From the NCBI RefSeq assembly GCF_000718015.1, contig NZ_JODY01000024.1, positions 29,230 to 93,229 of the forward strand: a DNA stretch of 64,000 nt, in the 5' to 3' direction. Origin of the DNA: Streptomyces catenulae (GTDB lineage Bacteria; Actinomycetota; Actinomycetes; Streptomycetales; Streptomycetaceae). The notes beneath the pieces are model-generated. The model had not been told where the DNA came from, searched no databases, and saw only the letters and a list, made by a program, of their open reading frames with translations. This document shows positions 43,414 through 52,328 of this stretch, piece after piece. The first letter of the stretch is position 1. Every line of letters begins with the position of its first letter. The position numbers and the translations under genes were made by a program.

Positions 43414-43903
43414 GCCTAACTCCCCTATTACTGGCCCTTCGCAGGACCGCACTCCGCGGACCCGGGTCAGACCTCACCCCGCGAATGGCCCGTGGGGTGT
43501 GCGCCGGAACGCGTCGACCGCCGCCGAATGTATCCGCACCGGTGCCCAGCGCAACAGGTCAATCGGACGAGAATTCTGACGGTGCGAGAAGTGGCGATAT
43601 GCGCAGAACTGCCATTATTCCCGGGCAACTCGGGCCGGGCATAAGGAACTTAGGGCGCAAATACCGCACACACTTTGCACACAACTCATCGCGATCCCGG
43701 GGCGTTCAGAAGGCCGCCACACCGCGCTCGACGAGCAGAAGAAGGGGATCGACGGAATGGTATCGCGTTTTGCAGGACCCTTTCACAACGCGGAATCGCC
43801 CCGTCCGGATATCCGGACGGGGCGATTATCGGTCAGCAGGAGAAAGGAATGGCGAGAACCATTCGCCACCCGGGCGGGCGGCTCCCCGACTCCGGTGCGG
43901 GCG
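43414..43903. other. 490-bp intergenic region with perfect 32-bp palindrome
   Basis: No gene is visible. 43795-43826 is a perfect palindrome (arms ATCGCCCCGTCCGGAT and its complement, no spacer) followed by TATCGG. It can terminate the moaD transcript coming from the right. The AT-richer part (43560-43700) likely holds the cold-shock gene promoter and a leader. Confidence 0.6.
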
Positions 43904-44182
43904 TCAGCAGCCCCCGGCCACCGCCGGGATGATCGAGATGCCCGCGCCGTCCGGCGTCGGCGTCTGAAGACCCTGCTCGAAGCGGACGTCGTCGTCGTTG
44001 ACGTAGACGTTCACGAAGCGCCGCAGCTTGCCCGCGTCGTCCAGCACCCGGGCGGCGATGCCCTGGTGGTTCTTCTCCAGGTCGGTGATGACCTCGGAGA
44101 GCGTCGCGCCCTCGGCGCTGACCTCGGACACGCCGCCGGTGTACGTACGGAGGATGGTGGGGATGCGGACCTTGACGCTCAT
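43904..44182 (-). CDS. MoaD/ThiS-family sulfur-carrier-like protein ending in GGC
   Basis: The 92-aa beta-grasp protein has VRIPTILRTYTGG, LSEVITDLEKNHQGIAARVL and ends ISIIPAVAGGC. Sulfur carriers need a free C-terminal Gly-Gly; here an extra Cys follows, like the CysO-cysteine adduct in actinobacterial cysteine synthesis. A protease would have to trim it, or the protein has another role. It is encoded just behind threonine synthase. ATG 44182 follows GGAAGG. Confidence 0.88.
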   Translation of the reverse strand: MSVKVRIPTILRTYTGGVSEVSAEGATLSEVITDLEKNHQGIAARVLDDAGKLRRFVNVYVNDDDVRFEQGLQTPTPDGAGISIIPAVAGGC

Positions 44183-44222
44183 GGGTTCTGCCTTCCAACG
44201 ACTGCGGATACGTCTGCGGAAC

Positions 44223-44252
44223 CGGCCGCCGCGCCCCGGGCGGGGCGGCGGC
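44223..44252. terminator. GC-rich hairpin between thrC and moaD
   Basis: CCGCCGCGCCCC and GGGGCGGCGGCGG around GGGC can form a stem behind the thrC stop; partial read-through to the moaD-like gene is likely. Confidence 0.4.
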
Positions 44253-44298
44253 GGACGGACCGGATCGGCCGATTTCCGGCCGGGGGAGCGACCGGGAC

Positions 44299-45591
44299 TC
44301 AGCCGGCCAGACCGGCCGAGCGGAACGCGTCCAGGCTCGGGCGGATGGTGGCCGTGGGGCCGGAGGTCGGAGCGACGGCGTCAAGCGTCTTGAGGCCGTC
44401 GCCGGTGTTGAGGATGACGGTGGACAGGGCCGGGTCGAGCAGACCCGCTTCGAGCAGCTTCTTGGTGACGCCGACGGTCACACCGCCCGCGGTCTCCGCG
44501 AAGATCCCCTCCGTCCGCGCCAGCAGCTTGATCGCGTCCACGACCTGCTCGTCGTCGACATCCTCCACCGCGCCGCCCGTACGGCGCGCGATGTCGAGGA
44601 CGTACGGCCCGTCGGCCGGGTTGCCGATCGCCAGGGACTTGGCGATGGTGTCCGGCTTCTGCGGGCGGACCACGTCGTGGCCTGCCTTGAACGCGGTCGA
44701 GACTGGGGAGCAGCCCTCGGCCTGGGCGCCGTAGATCTTGTAGGGCCGGTCCTCGACGAGGCCGAGGGCGATCAGCTCCTTCAGCCCCTTGTCGATCTTG
44801 GTTAGCTGGGAGCCGGAGGCCACCGGGATGACGATCTGGTCCGGCAGCCGCCAGCCGAGCTGTTCGCAGATCTCGTACGCCAGCGTCTTGGAACCCTCGC
44901 CGTAATAGGGGCGGAGGTTGACGTTGACGAAGCCCCAGCCCTCGCCGAGCGGGTCACCGATCAGCTCGGAACAGAAGCGGTTGACGTCGTCGTAGTTGCC
45001 CTCGATGCCGACGAGGTCGCCGCCGTAGACCGCGGCCATGACGACCTTGCCCGCCTCCAGGTCGTGCGGGATGAAGACGCAGGAGCGGAACCCGGCGCGG
45101 CGGGCGGCGGCGCCGACGGCACCGGCGAGGTTGCCGGTCGAGGAGCAGGAGAGGGTGGTGAAGCCGAAGGCGCGCGCCGCCTCGACCGCGATGGCGACGA
45201 CCCGGTCCTTGAAGGAGTGCGTCGGGTTGCCGGAGTCGTCCTTGACGTAGAGGCCGCCGGTGACGCCCAGCTCACGGGCGAGATTGTCGGCCTTGACGAG
45301 CTTGGTGAAGCCGGGGTTGAGATTCGGCTTCTCGGCCACGTCCGTGGGGACGGGCAGCAGCGGTGCGTACCGCCAGATGTTGTGGGGACCGGCCTCGATC
45401 TGCTTCCGCAACGCCTCCGGGTCACCACTCGGCAGGTCGTAGGCCACCTCCAGCGGACCGAAGCAGGTCGCGCAGGCGAAGATCGGGCCGAGCGGGAAGC
45501 GCTCGCCGCATTCGCGACAGGAGAGGCCGACGGCGGCACCGAGAGTGACGGAGGGAGCGTTTTCGGTGACTTCAACAGTTTGCGCAGCCAT
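44299..45591 (-). CDS. thrC: Threonine synthase
   Basis: The 430-aa PLP enzyme converts O-phosphohomoserine to threonine. The N-terminus has a zinc-ribbon-like CRECG...CATC (Cys25, 28, 40, 43), a feature of the long actinobacterial class. The PLP lysine is Lys128 in NPTHSFKDR, and SSTGNLAGAVGAAARRAG binds phosphate. ATG 45591 is only 19 nt after the riboswitch P1 stem, so SAM binding may hide AAAGGG. The moaD-like gene follows 117 bp later, probably in the same transcript. Confidence 0.95.
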   Translation of the reverse strand: MAAQTVEVTENAPSVTLGAAVGLSCRECGERFPLGPIFACATCFGPLEVAYDLPSGDPEALRKQIEAGPHNIWRYAPLLPVPTDVAEKPNLNPGFTKLVKADNLARELGVTGGLYVKDDSGNPTHSFKDRVVAIAVEAARAFGFTTLSCSSTGNLAGAVGAAARRAGFRSCVFIPHDLEAGKVVMAAVYGGDLVGIEGNYDDVNRFCSELIGDPLGEGWGFVNVNLRPYYGEGSKTLAYEICEQLGWRLPDQIVIPVASGSQLTKIDKGLKELIALGLVEDRPYKIYGAQAEGCSPVSTAFKAGHDVVRPQKPDTIAKSLAIGNPADGPYVLDIARRTGGAVEDVDDEQVVDAIKLLARTEGIFAETAGGVTVGVTKKLLEAGLLDPALSTVILNTGDGLKTLDAVAPTSGPTATIRPSLDAFRSAGLAG

Positions 45592-45610
45592 GGAGGCGAG
45601 GCCCTTTCTC

Positions 45611-45755
45611 CTCATCTTCCTCGCGGCGCATCTCGCCACGAGACGGATTTGGCACCTTCCCTAGCCGGGAGCCTCGCGCCGCGTGATGCGGTCGAGACCG
45701 GCTGGAGGGTTGCCGGGGCTTCAACGGGCCGTGTCCCTCTGCCCCTCTGGATGAG
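45611..45755 (-). ncRNA. SAM riboswitch (S-box type) in the thrC leader
   Basis: On the minus strand P1 is CTCATC (45755-45750) with GATGAG (45616-45611). Inside lie AGAGGGGCAGAGGGA, CGGCCCGTTGAAGCC and CCGGCAACC, the conserved SAM-I core, then GGTGCCAAATCC before P4. The elements and order fit SAM-I well. The short distance to the thrC ATG and lack of a clear terminator favour control of translation. High SAM would shut off threonine synthase. Confidence 0.88.
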
Positions 45756-45927
45756 CGGTATGGCGCTGGGAAAACCCAGGCGTTTGTGGTGCGGTGACCC
45801 CGACATGCGACGGTCATCCGCGTTGTTCAAGACTGTAACCGACGGCACTGACAGTAGAGATAGTCGTCCGAACCGCGAGATGGATCACATGCGCCGCCGA
45901 GACGGCGCACACCGAGGAGTCGTAGAC

Positions 45928-46893
45928 GTGCTGGAAGAGGTGGAGCGCTGGCTGGGACGTCGCTCCTGGTCCGCGACCGACCGACCGCTGACGCAGCTGC
46001 TGGAGGCCAAACGGCTCAGTGGCCGCACGGTCAGCGTCGTACTGCCCGCGCTCGACGAGGAGGCGACGGTCGGCACGATCGTCGCCGCCGTCCGCGCCGC
46101 CCTGATGACCGAGGAGGTGCCGCTCGTCGACGAACTGGTGGTGCTCGATTCCGGGTCCACGGACCGGACGGCCGAGGTCGCGGCGGCGGCGGGGGCGCGG
46201 GTGGTGGCGCGGGACAGCATCCTGCCGCGGCTGCCTGCGGTGCCCGGCAAGGGTGAGGTGCTGTGGCGGTCGCTGCTGGTCACCCGCGGGGACATCGTCT
46301 GCTTCGTCGACGCGGACCTGCGGGAGTTCTCCCCGACCTTCGTCTCCGGGATCGTCGGGCCGCTGCTGACCGACCCGGACGTGCAGTTCGTCAAGGCGAT
46401 GTACGACCGGCCGCTGGAGACCGGCGGCGCGCCCGGGGGCGGGCCGGGTCAGGGCGGTCGGGTCACCGAACTGGTCGCCCGCCCGCTGCTCAACCTGCAC
46501 TGGCCGCAGCTGGCCGGGTTCGTGCAGCCGCTGGGCGGGGAGTACGCGGCGCGCCGCTCGCTGCTGGAGCGGCTGCCGTTCCCGGTCGGCTACGGCGTGG
46601 AGCTGGGGCTGCTGGTCGACGCGTTGCACACGGTCGGTCTGGACGCGCTCGCCCAGGTGGACGTGGGGGTCCGCAAGCATCGCCACCAGGACGGTCAGGC
46701 GCTGGGCCGGATGGCCGCGGCGATCTACCGGACCGCCCAACTCCGGCTGGCGCGCGGGCACTTGGTGCGGCCGAGGCTGACCCAGTTCGTGCGCGGCGAG
46801 AACGGCTTCGTCCCCCGTACGAGCGATGTCGACACCGAGGAGCGGCCTCCGATGGCGGACGTCCCGGAGTACACGGCGAGCCGGGCGGCCTGA
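45928..46893 (+). CDS. gpgS: Glucosyl-3-phosphoglycerate synthase
   Basis: The 321-aa GT-A/GT81 enzyme transfers glucose from an NDP-glucose to 3-phosphoglycerate, the first step to glucosylglycerate or methylglucose lipopolysaccharide. VSVVLPALDEEATVGTIV binds nucleotide, VCFVDADL (about 125-132) holds the metal-binding DxD, and PLGGEYAARRSLLERLPFPVGYGVE with KHRHQDGQALGRM are family blocks. GTG 45928 follows GAGGAG by 8 nt; the longer open frame upstream overlaps the thrC leader and is not coding. It is upstream of trehalose synthase, together suggesting osmolyte control. Confidence 0.9.
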   Translation: MLEEVERWLGRRSWSATDRPLTQLLEAKRLSGRTVSVVLPALDEEATVGTIVAAVRAALMTEEVPLVDELVVLDSGSTDRTAEVAAAAGARVVARDSILPRLPAVPGKGEVLWRSLLVTRGDIVCFVDADLREFSPTFVSGIVGPLLTDPDVQFVKAMYDRPLETGGAPGGGPGQGGRVTELVARPLLNLHWPQLAGFVQPLGGEYAARRSLLERLPFPVGYGVELGLLVDALHTVGLDALAQVDVGVRKHRHQDGQALGRMAAAIYRTAQLRLARGHLVRPRLTQFVRGENGFVPRTSDVDTEERPPMADVPEYTASRAA

Positions 46894-46988
46894 GAGATCG
46901 GGCGCGCTCACCCGGTGGAGCGGTGGGCGTCCCTCCCTTGGCCTCATTCGTACGTGTGCGCCGATCCGGTGCGGGCTAGGGTCGCGGC

Positions 46989-48518
46989 ATGGCCTCCGAA
47001 CACAGCGGTACCACCCCTGCCCGGACGCCCGCCGCGGGGCGCGGCGCCGAGGTGCTCGTCGCGTCCAACCGTGGCCCGGTCGCGTACACCGTCGGCGCGG
47101 ACGGCGCGCTGACCGCGAAGCGGGGCGGTGGCGGGCTGGTCTCGGGACTGTCGGCGATCGGCCCGGAGACGGAAGCGGTGTGGGTGTGCGCGGCGCTCGG
47201 CGACGGTGACCGGGAGGCGGTGCGGCGGGCGGACGGGGAGCTTCCGGCGGCCGACACCGGTGGACAGCGCGTCCGGATGCTGGACATTCCGGCGGAGGTG
47301 CATGCCGCCGCCTACAACGGCATCGCCAACTCGGTCCTCTGGTTCGTCCACCACATGCTCTACCAGACGCCGCTGGAGCCGTCGTTCGACACGGAATTCC
47401 GGGAGCGGTGGGCGGCTTACGAGGCGTACAACGCGGCGTTCGCGGAGGCGCTGGACCGGGCGGCGGCGCCGGGCGCGGCGGTGCTGATCCAGGACTACCA
47501 CCTGGCGCTGGCCCCGGGGATGCTCCGCGAGCGCCGCCCCGACCTGCGGATCGGGCACTTCTCGCACACGCCGTGGGCGCCGCCGGAGTACTTCGCGCTG
47601 CTGCCCGACGACATCCGGGAGCGGCTGCTCCGGGGGATGCTCGGCGCGGACCGGGCGGGCTTTCTGACGCGGCGGTGGGCGGCGGCGTTCGTGGCGTGCT
47701 GCACGGCCACGCTGGAGACCCGGTGCGCCGTCCACCATTCGGACGGCGAGGCGCCGCATGTGGTCACCGCGCCGCCGGGGCAGGAGCCGCACACCACCCA
47801 AATCGGGGTGCACGGGCTGGGCGCCGACGCGGAGTTCCTGCGGGAGCGGGCGCACCGTCCGGACGTCGACGAGCGGCTGACGGCGCTGCGCGCGCAGATC
47901 GGCGGCGGGGCGGGTCCGGAGCGGCGGCGCACGATCGTGCGGGTGGACCGCACCGAGCTGTCGAAGAACATCGTCCGCGGGCTGCACGCCTACCGCCGTC
48001 TGCTGGCCGACCGCCCGGAGTGGCGCGAGCGCGTCGTCCACCTCGCGTTCGCCTACCCCTCCCGGCAGGATCTGGCCGTCTACCGCGACTACACCGCGGA
48101 GGTGCGGCGGGTCGCCGAGGAGATCAACGCGGCGTACGGCACACCCGGTTGGCAGCCGGTGGTGCTGCACGTCAAGGACGATTTCGCGCGGTCGCTGGCC
48201 GCGTACCGCCTCGCGGACGTGGCCCTCGTCAACCCCATCCGGGACGGGATGAACCTCGTCGCCAAGGAGGTCCCGGTGGTCTCCGACGCCGGGTGCGCGC
48301 TGGTGCTGTCGCGGGAGGCGGGCGCCCACGAGGAGTTGGGCGAGGACGCGCTGAGCGTCAATCCGTACGACATCAACGCGACGGCGGACGCACTGCACGC
48401 GGCGCTGTCGATGCCCGAGGAGGAACGCGTGGGCCGCTGCGCCCGGTTGGCGGACGCGGCGACGGCGCTGCCGCCGGCCCGCTGGTTCACGGAACAGCTG
48501 ACGGCGCTGCGGGGCTGA
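46989..48518 (+). CDS. otsA: Trehalose-6-phosphate synthase
   Basis: The 509-aa GT20 enzyme makes trehalose-6-phosphate from an NDP-glucose and glucose-6-phosphate in the cytoplasm. VASNRGPVAY, GGGGLVSGL, LIQDYHLALAPGML, VDRTELSKNIVRGL and NPIRDGMNLVAKE are typical. There is a roughly 18-residue N-terminal extension. ATG 46989 follows TAGGGT by 6 nt and lacks a Shine-Dalgarno, so it is probably leaderless. OtsB is not in the same operon but lies convergent at 49251. Confidence 0.95.
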   Translation: MASEHSGTTPARTPAAGRGAEVLVASNRGPVAYTVGADGALTAKRGGGGLVSGLSAIGPETEAVWVCAALGDGDREAVRRADGELPAADTGGQRVRMLDIPAEVHAAAYNGIANSVLWFVHHMLYQTPLEPSFDTEFRERWAAYEAYNAAFAEALDRAAAPGAAVLIQDYHLALAPGMLRERRPDLRIGHFSHTPWAPPEYFALLPDDIRERLLRGMLGADRAGFLTRRWAAAFVACCTATLETRCAVHHSDGEAPHVVTAPPGQEPHTTQIGVHGLGADAEFLRERAHRPDVDERLTALRAQIGGGAGPERRRTIVRVDRTELSKNIVRGLHAYRRLLADRPEWRERVVHLAFAYPSRQDLAVYRDYTAEVRRVAEEINAAYGTPGWQPVVLHVKDDFARSLAAYRLADVALVNPIRDGMNLVAKEVPVVSDAGCALVLSREAGAHEELGEDALSVNPYDINATADALHAALSMPEEERVGRCARLADAATALPPARWFTEQLTALRG

Positions 48519-48606
48519 GGGCGGGCCCGGCGGCCGGGTCGCGGGGCGCGCCGGGGATCATGAGGGGCCGCCGAACGGTGTGCGTCCACCGGCCCCGAGG
48601 AGTCCG

Positions 48607-49212
48607 ATGTCCGCCGAACGCCCTGCCGCCGACCTGCCGTTCCTCCCCGACGGCGACGTTCCGCCGCCGCGCCGCGGACGGATCGTCTTCCTCAACGGGA
48701 CGTCCAGTTCCGGCAAGTCGAGCATCGCGCGGGAGCTGCTGGCGATCCTGGACGAGCCCGCGTTCCATCTGCCCGTGGACGCCTTCCATGCGATGCGCTC
48801 CCGCCGCGAGATCGCCCCGGAGGCGCTGGGGACGGTGCTGCGGCGGACCTGGATGGGGTTTCACCGGGCGGTCGCGGGCATGGCGGCGGGCGGCAACGAC
48901 GTGGTCGTCGACCATGTGCTGAGCGAGGAGTGGCGGCTGCGGGACTGTCTGGATCTGTTCCCCGCCGAGGATGTCGTCCTGATCGGCGTCCACTGCACGC
49001 TGGAGGAGCTGGAGCGCCGCGAACAGGCCCGCGGCGACCGCCCGGCGGGCCTCGCCGCCCGCCAGTTCGCCCAGGTCCATGCGCACGGGATCTACGACCT
49101 GACCTGCGACACGACGGCCACCCCGGCGGCGGAGTGCGCCCGGCTGATCAAGGAGTTCCTGCCGCTGCGGCCGGTGCCGACGGCGTTCCAGCGGCTGGCG
49201 GCGGCGGGCTGA
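48607..49212 (+). CDS. Chloramphenicol phosphotransferase-like (CPT) kinase
   Basis: The 201-aa P-loop kinase has Walker A NGTSSSGKSSIA (30-41), LPVDAFHAMR with the catalytic Asp, VVVDHVL and HCTLEELERREQARGDR, the CPT family pattern. Family members phosphorylate chloramphenicol or unknown small alcohols. Its genome context between otsA and otsB is conserved as far as I recall, which favours a housekeeping substrate. GAGGAG lies 4 nt before ATG 48607. Confidence 0.86.
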   Translation: MSAERPAADLPFLPDGDVPPPRRGRIVFLNGTSSSGKSSIARELLAILDEPAFHLPVDAFHAMRSRREIAPEALGTVLRRTWMGFHRAVAGMAAGGNDVVVDHVLSEEWRLRDCLDLFPAEDVVLIGVHCTLEELERREQARGDRPAGLAARQFAQVHAHGIYDLTCDTTATPAAECARLIKEFLPLRPVPTAFQRLAAAG

Positions 49213-49250
49213 CGGGGCGGGCCCGGCGCCCCCGTCAGCCCGCCGTCCCG

Positions 49251-50225
49251 TCACTCCGTCAGCCGGTCCGCGAGCGCGTCCAGGAGGGCGACGACCCCGG
49301 TGGGCCCGTCGACCACCAGATCGGCGCGGGCGGCGAGTTCGGGGACCTCGGTGCTGCCGCTGCACACCAGCAGGCCGGTGCGGCGCGGCGTCCCGGGGGC
49401 CGAGCGGAGGCGGTCGACGGCGTCGAAGGCGGCGAGGTCCCCCAGGTCGTCACCGGCGTAGACGACCGTACGGGCGCCGGTTCCGCGGAGCCAGGCGGTG
49501 AGCGCGACGCCCTTGTCGACGCCGGGCGGGCGCAGCTCCAGGACGTAGCGACCCGGTTCGACGAGGAGTCCGTGGCAGGTGGCGAGGGCGGTCAGGGGGG
49601 CGCGCAGGGCGTCGAGTGCGCCCTGCGGGTCGGGGGCGCGCCGGGTGTGGACGGCGAGGGCGCGGCCGCCCTTGTGCTCGACGGCGGCGGCGGTCCAGGG
49701 GCCGTGCCAGACGCCGGACGCGGCGAGGGCGTCCGGGAGTTCGGCCTCGGCGGCGGCGACGGCGGGCGGCGGTCCGTCGGCGTGCAGGGCGCCCGTCGCC
49801 GCCTCCCAGCGCTCGGCGCCGTAGTGGCCGAGGACGGTGAGGCGGTCCAGCCCCGGGGCGCCGTCGACCCCGGCCAGCCGGACGGCGACGGCGGCGGGCC
49901 GCCCGGTGATCACTGCGGCGGCGCGCAACCGGGGCACCAGCCGCCCCAGCGCCCGCGCGGCCCCGGGGTGCGCGCGGGCCGCCTCCGGGTCGTCGACGAT
50001 CTCCGCGAGCGTCCCGTCGAAGTCGACGGCGAGCGCGGCGTCCCCCGGCGCGGCCAGCAGCGCGGCGAGCGCGTCCCGGCCCGCCGCGGTACGGGGCACG
50101 GGAAGGCCGGGGCGCGGCGGCGGACCGGCGGCGGGCGCGTGGCCCGTGGCGGGGCCGGTGACAGGGGGGTGACCGGCGCCCGGCTGCGGGCCCGGCGAGG
50201 ATGCGGCGTCCGGGGAACTGCCCAT
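49251..50225 (-). CDS. otsB: Trehalose-6-phosphate phosphatase
   Basis: The 324-aa HAD phosphatase has a Pro/Ala-rich extension (1-45), then LAVDFDGTLAEIVDDP with nucleophile Asp68 and Asp70, VITGRPAAV, LGHYGAERWEA and YAGDDLGDLAAFDAV. These are the trehalose-phosphatase signatures. It completes the OtsAB pathway from the opposite strand. ATG 50225 follows TACCCT by 6 nt without a Shine-Dalgarno, a likely leaderless start. Confidence 0.93.
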   Translation of the reverse strand: MGSSPDAASSPGPQPGAGHPPVTGPATGHAPAAGPPPRPGLPVPRTAAGRDALAALLAAPGDAALAVDFDGTLAEIVDDPEAARAHPGAARALGRLVPRLRAAAVITGRPAAVAVRLAGVDGAPGLDRLTVLGHYGAERWEAATGALHADGPPPAVAAAEAELPDALAASGVWHGPWTAAAVEHKGGRALAVHTRRAPDPQGALDALRAPLTALATCHGLLVEPGRYVLELRPPGVDKGVALTAWLRGTGARTVVYAGDDLGDLAAFDAVDRLRSAPGTPRRTGLLVCSGSTEVPELAARADLVVDGPTGVVALLDALADRLTE

Positions 50226-50323
50226 GGGGCGAGGGTACCGGGGGCGGGGGCGCGGTGTACGGGCGGGAAAGCGCCCGCGTCGAGGGCCCGCCGCTCAGCA
50301 GCGCCCGCGTCGGGGTCCGCCGC

Positions 50324-50770
50324 TCAGCGCCGTCCCCGCCGGGCCGCCCGTCGCCGCAGGAGGCGGTTGACGGTGCCCGCGTCGTGGCGGAGCGCGCGCG
50401 GGTCGTCGAGGAGGGCGTTGAGGAGTTGGTAGTAGCGCGTCGGGGAGAGGCCGAGGCGCTCGCGGATGTGGCGCTCCTTGGGGCCGGAGGCGGGCCAGGA
50501 ACGGCGCTCCACGGCGAGCACCGCCTTGTCCAGGGCGGAGAGTTCACCGGGGGCGCCGGTCTCGGGGGCGCCGGTCTCGGGGGCGCCGGTCTCGGGGGCG
50601 CCGGTCTCGGGGGCGCCGGTCTCGGGGGCGCCGTCCGGGGCGGGCACCCCGGGGGCGCCGTCCGTGGGGGCGGCAGCCGGGTGGCCGTCGGCTGGGGCGG
50701 GCGCCTCCGTACCGTTGTCCGGAAGCCCCGGGTCCGTACCGTCCTCGCCGCGCGTCGTCACGCCTCCCAC
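50324..50770 (-). CDS. DUF3263 protein with GAPET repeats
   Basis: The 148-aa product has an N-terminal 70-residue acidic, Pro-rich part with five GAPET repeats, then the DUF3263 domain (ELSALDKAVLAVERRSW, HIRERLGLSPTRYYQLLNAL), a small HTH-like actinobacterial domain of unknown role. A basic tail (RRRAARRGRR) ends it and could bind nucleic acid. GTG 50770 is preferred because AGGGG is 6 nt upstream; TTG at 50791 in frame is weaker. Confidence 0.8.
   Translation of the reverse strand: MGGVTTRGEDGTDPGLPDNGTEAPAPADGHPAAAPTDGAPGVPAPDGAPETGAPETGAPETGAPETGAPETGAPGELSALDKAVLAVERRSWPASGPKERHIRERLGLSPTRYYQLLNALLDDPRALRHDAGTVNRLLRRRAARRGRR
50552..50626. repeat. 15-nt tandem repeat (five copies)
   Basis: Five identical copies of GGCGCCGGTCTCGGG lie in the DUF3263 gene and code the GAPET repeats. 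Exact identity suggests recent expansion. Confidence 0.9.
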
Positions 50771-50841
50771 GATAAGCCCCTGGTCGGACAATCAGGCGGG
50801 GCCGGAGCCGGGCCGGAAGCGGCACCGGACCGGCCCCGGGC

Positions 50842-52104
50842 TCAGCTCCCGGCCGTGTCCGCCGCGTCGGCGGTGTTCTGGAGGTCGGCGAGGGTGCTGG
50901 ACGGGTCACCCTTGGGGCCGACCGCCGCGCCCATCTGCGACTTGACGGACTTGGCGACCTCCGGCCACGACGTCTTGTTCGCCGGGTAGAACTGCGCGTC
51001 GCGCAGCGGGCCGACGAAGTCCTGGAGATGGCCGAAGCGGTGGTCGCCCGCCATCTTCTGCGCGCCCGAGGTGGTGACCGGCAGCAGGCCGAAGTCGCGG
51101 GAGAAGCTCAGCACGTTGGCGTCGTCGTAGACGTAGTCGAGGAACTTCCCCGCCTGTGCGCGGTGGCCGTTCTGCTTGAACGCCATCATCCAGTCGGAGA
51201 CCCCCAGCGTCGAGGTGGCCGGGCCCTTCCGGCCGGGCAGGTCGGCGGTGCCGTAGTCGATGCCCTTCGCCTCCGCCTGCTTGATCAGCGCCGGGTGGCC
51301 GTTGAGCATGCCGACATCGCCGTCGGCGAACCCGGCGAAGGCGTCCGCGCGGTTGAGGCCGGCCGGGTCGCCGCCGGTCAGCCCCTTGCCGACGAGTTCG
51401 TCGCGCAGCCAGGTGAAGGTCTTGACGTTGGCGGGCGAGTCGATCGCGTACTTGCCGATCTCGTCGGTGTAGCCGCCGCCCCCGCTGATCAGCCAGTTCA
51501 ACGTCTCGGCCTGGGTCTCCTCGGGGCCGAGCGGCAGCGCGTACGGCGTCTTCACGCCCCGCTTCTTCAGCAGTTCGGCGTCCTCGGCGACATCGTCCCA
51601 GGACTTCGGCGCCTCGGTGATGCCCGCCTCGGCGAAGAGCTTCTTGTTGTAGAAGAGGCGGCGGGTGCTGGCGGCGAAGGGGATGCCGTACTGCACCCGG
51701 CCCACCTCGCCCGCCTCGGCGAGCGCGGGCTGGAGGTCGGCCTGGACGGGGATGGAGAGCAGTTCGTCGGCGCTGTAGAGCTTGCCGTCGGCGGCGTAGT
51801 CCACATACGCGCCGATCTGCGCCAGGTCGGGCGCCTGCCCCTTCCGGACCAGGTCGGCGACCTTCTTGTCGACCTCCTTCCAGCTGTAGACATCGACGTC
51901 GATCTTGATGTCGGGGTGCTTTTTCTCGAACGCGCGGGTCAGCTCGGACCAGTACTGCCGGGAGCCGGGCCCGGAGCCGTCGCCGTAGTCCGCGGCGACG
52001 AGCTTGAGGGTGACCTGCCCCTGGCCCCCGCCGCAGCCGCTCAACGTGAGGGTCAGGGCGGCGACGATTCCCGCCGCCGCCAGGCTCGTGTACCGCCGCT
52101 GCAC
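50842..52104 (-). CDS. Extracellular sugar-binding lipoprotein (ABC family 1)
   Basis: The 420-aa binding protein has a signal peptide with lipobox LSGC (Cys24), then VTLKLVAADYGDG, FEKKHPDIKIDVDVYSWKEV and GIPFAASTRRLFYNKKLFAEAGI, typical of carbohydrate-binding proteins. GTG 52104 is chosen for the AAGGGCGG upstream and correct signal length; a longer ATG frame from 52224 is not needed. It is divergent from nagK with a DasR-like site between them, so it probably captures GlcNAc-type sugars. No permease genes are next to it. Confidence 0.88.
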   Translation of the reverse strand: MQRRYTSLAAAGIVAALTLTLSGCGGGQGQVTLKLVAADYGDGSGPGSRQYWSELTRAFEKKHPDIKIDVDVYSWKEVDKKVADLVRKGQAPDLAQIGAYVDYAADGKLYSADELLSIPVQADLQPALAEAGEVGRVQYGIPFAASTRRLFYNKKLFAEAGITEAPKSWDDVAEDAELLKKRGVKTPYALPLGPEETQAETLNWLISGGGGYTDEIGKYAIDSPANVKTFTWLRDELVGKGLTGGDPAGLNRADAFAGFADGDVGMLNGHPALIKQAEAKGIDYGTADLPGRKGPATSTLGVSDWMMAFKQNGHRAQAGKFLDYVYDDANVLSFSRDFGLLPVTTSGAQKMAGDHRFGHLQDFVGPLRDAQFYPANKTSWPEVAKSVKSQMGAAVGPKGDPSSTLADLQNTADAADTAGS

Positions 52105-52328
52105 TGCTGTTACCGCCCTTGTCCGGATAGATGGTGGTACCGGGTCCGCGTGCGGCATCGGGGGTCGCCCTGCGCCGCCACGGCGGTACGCGCCGGAGCA
52201 CGCACCGTATGAGGTCTGCACCACAGTCCCTGCCGAAGCCCGGGCGCCACGGATCTCCGCAGGTCACCACGGGGTTACGGCGTAAGAACCATGGGGTGGC
52301 ACCAAGGATAAGGGCAGGCCGTGTCGCG

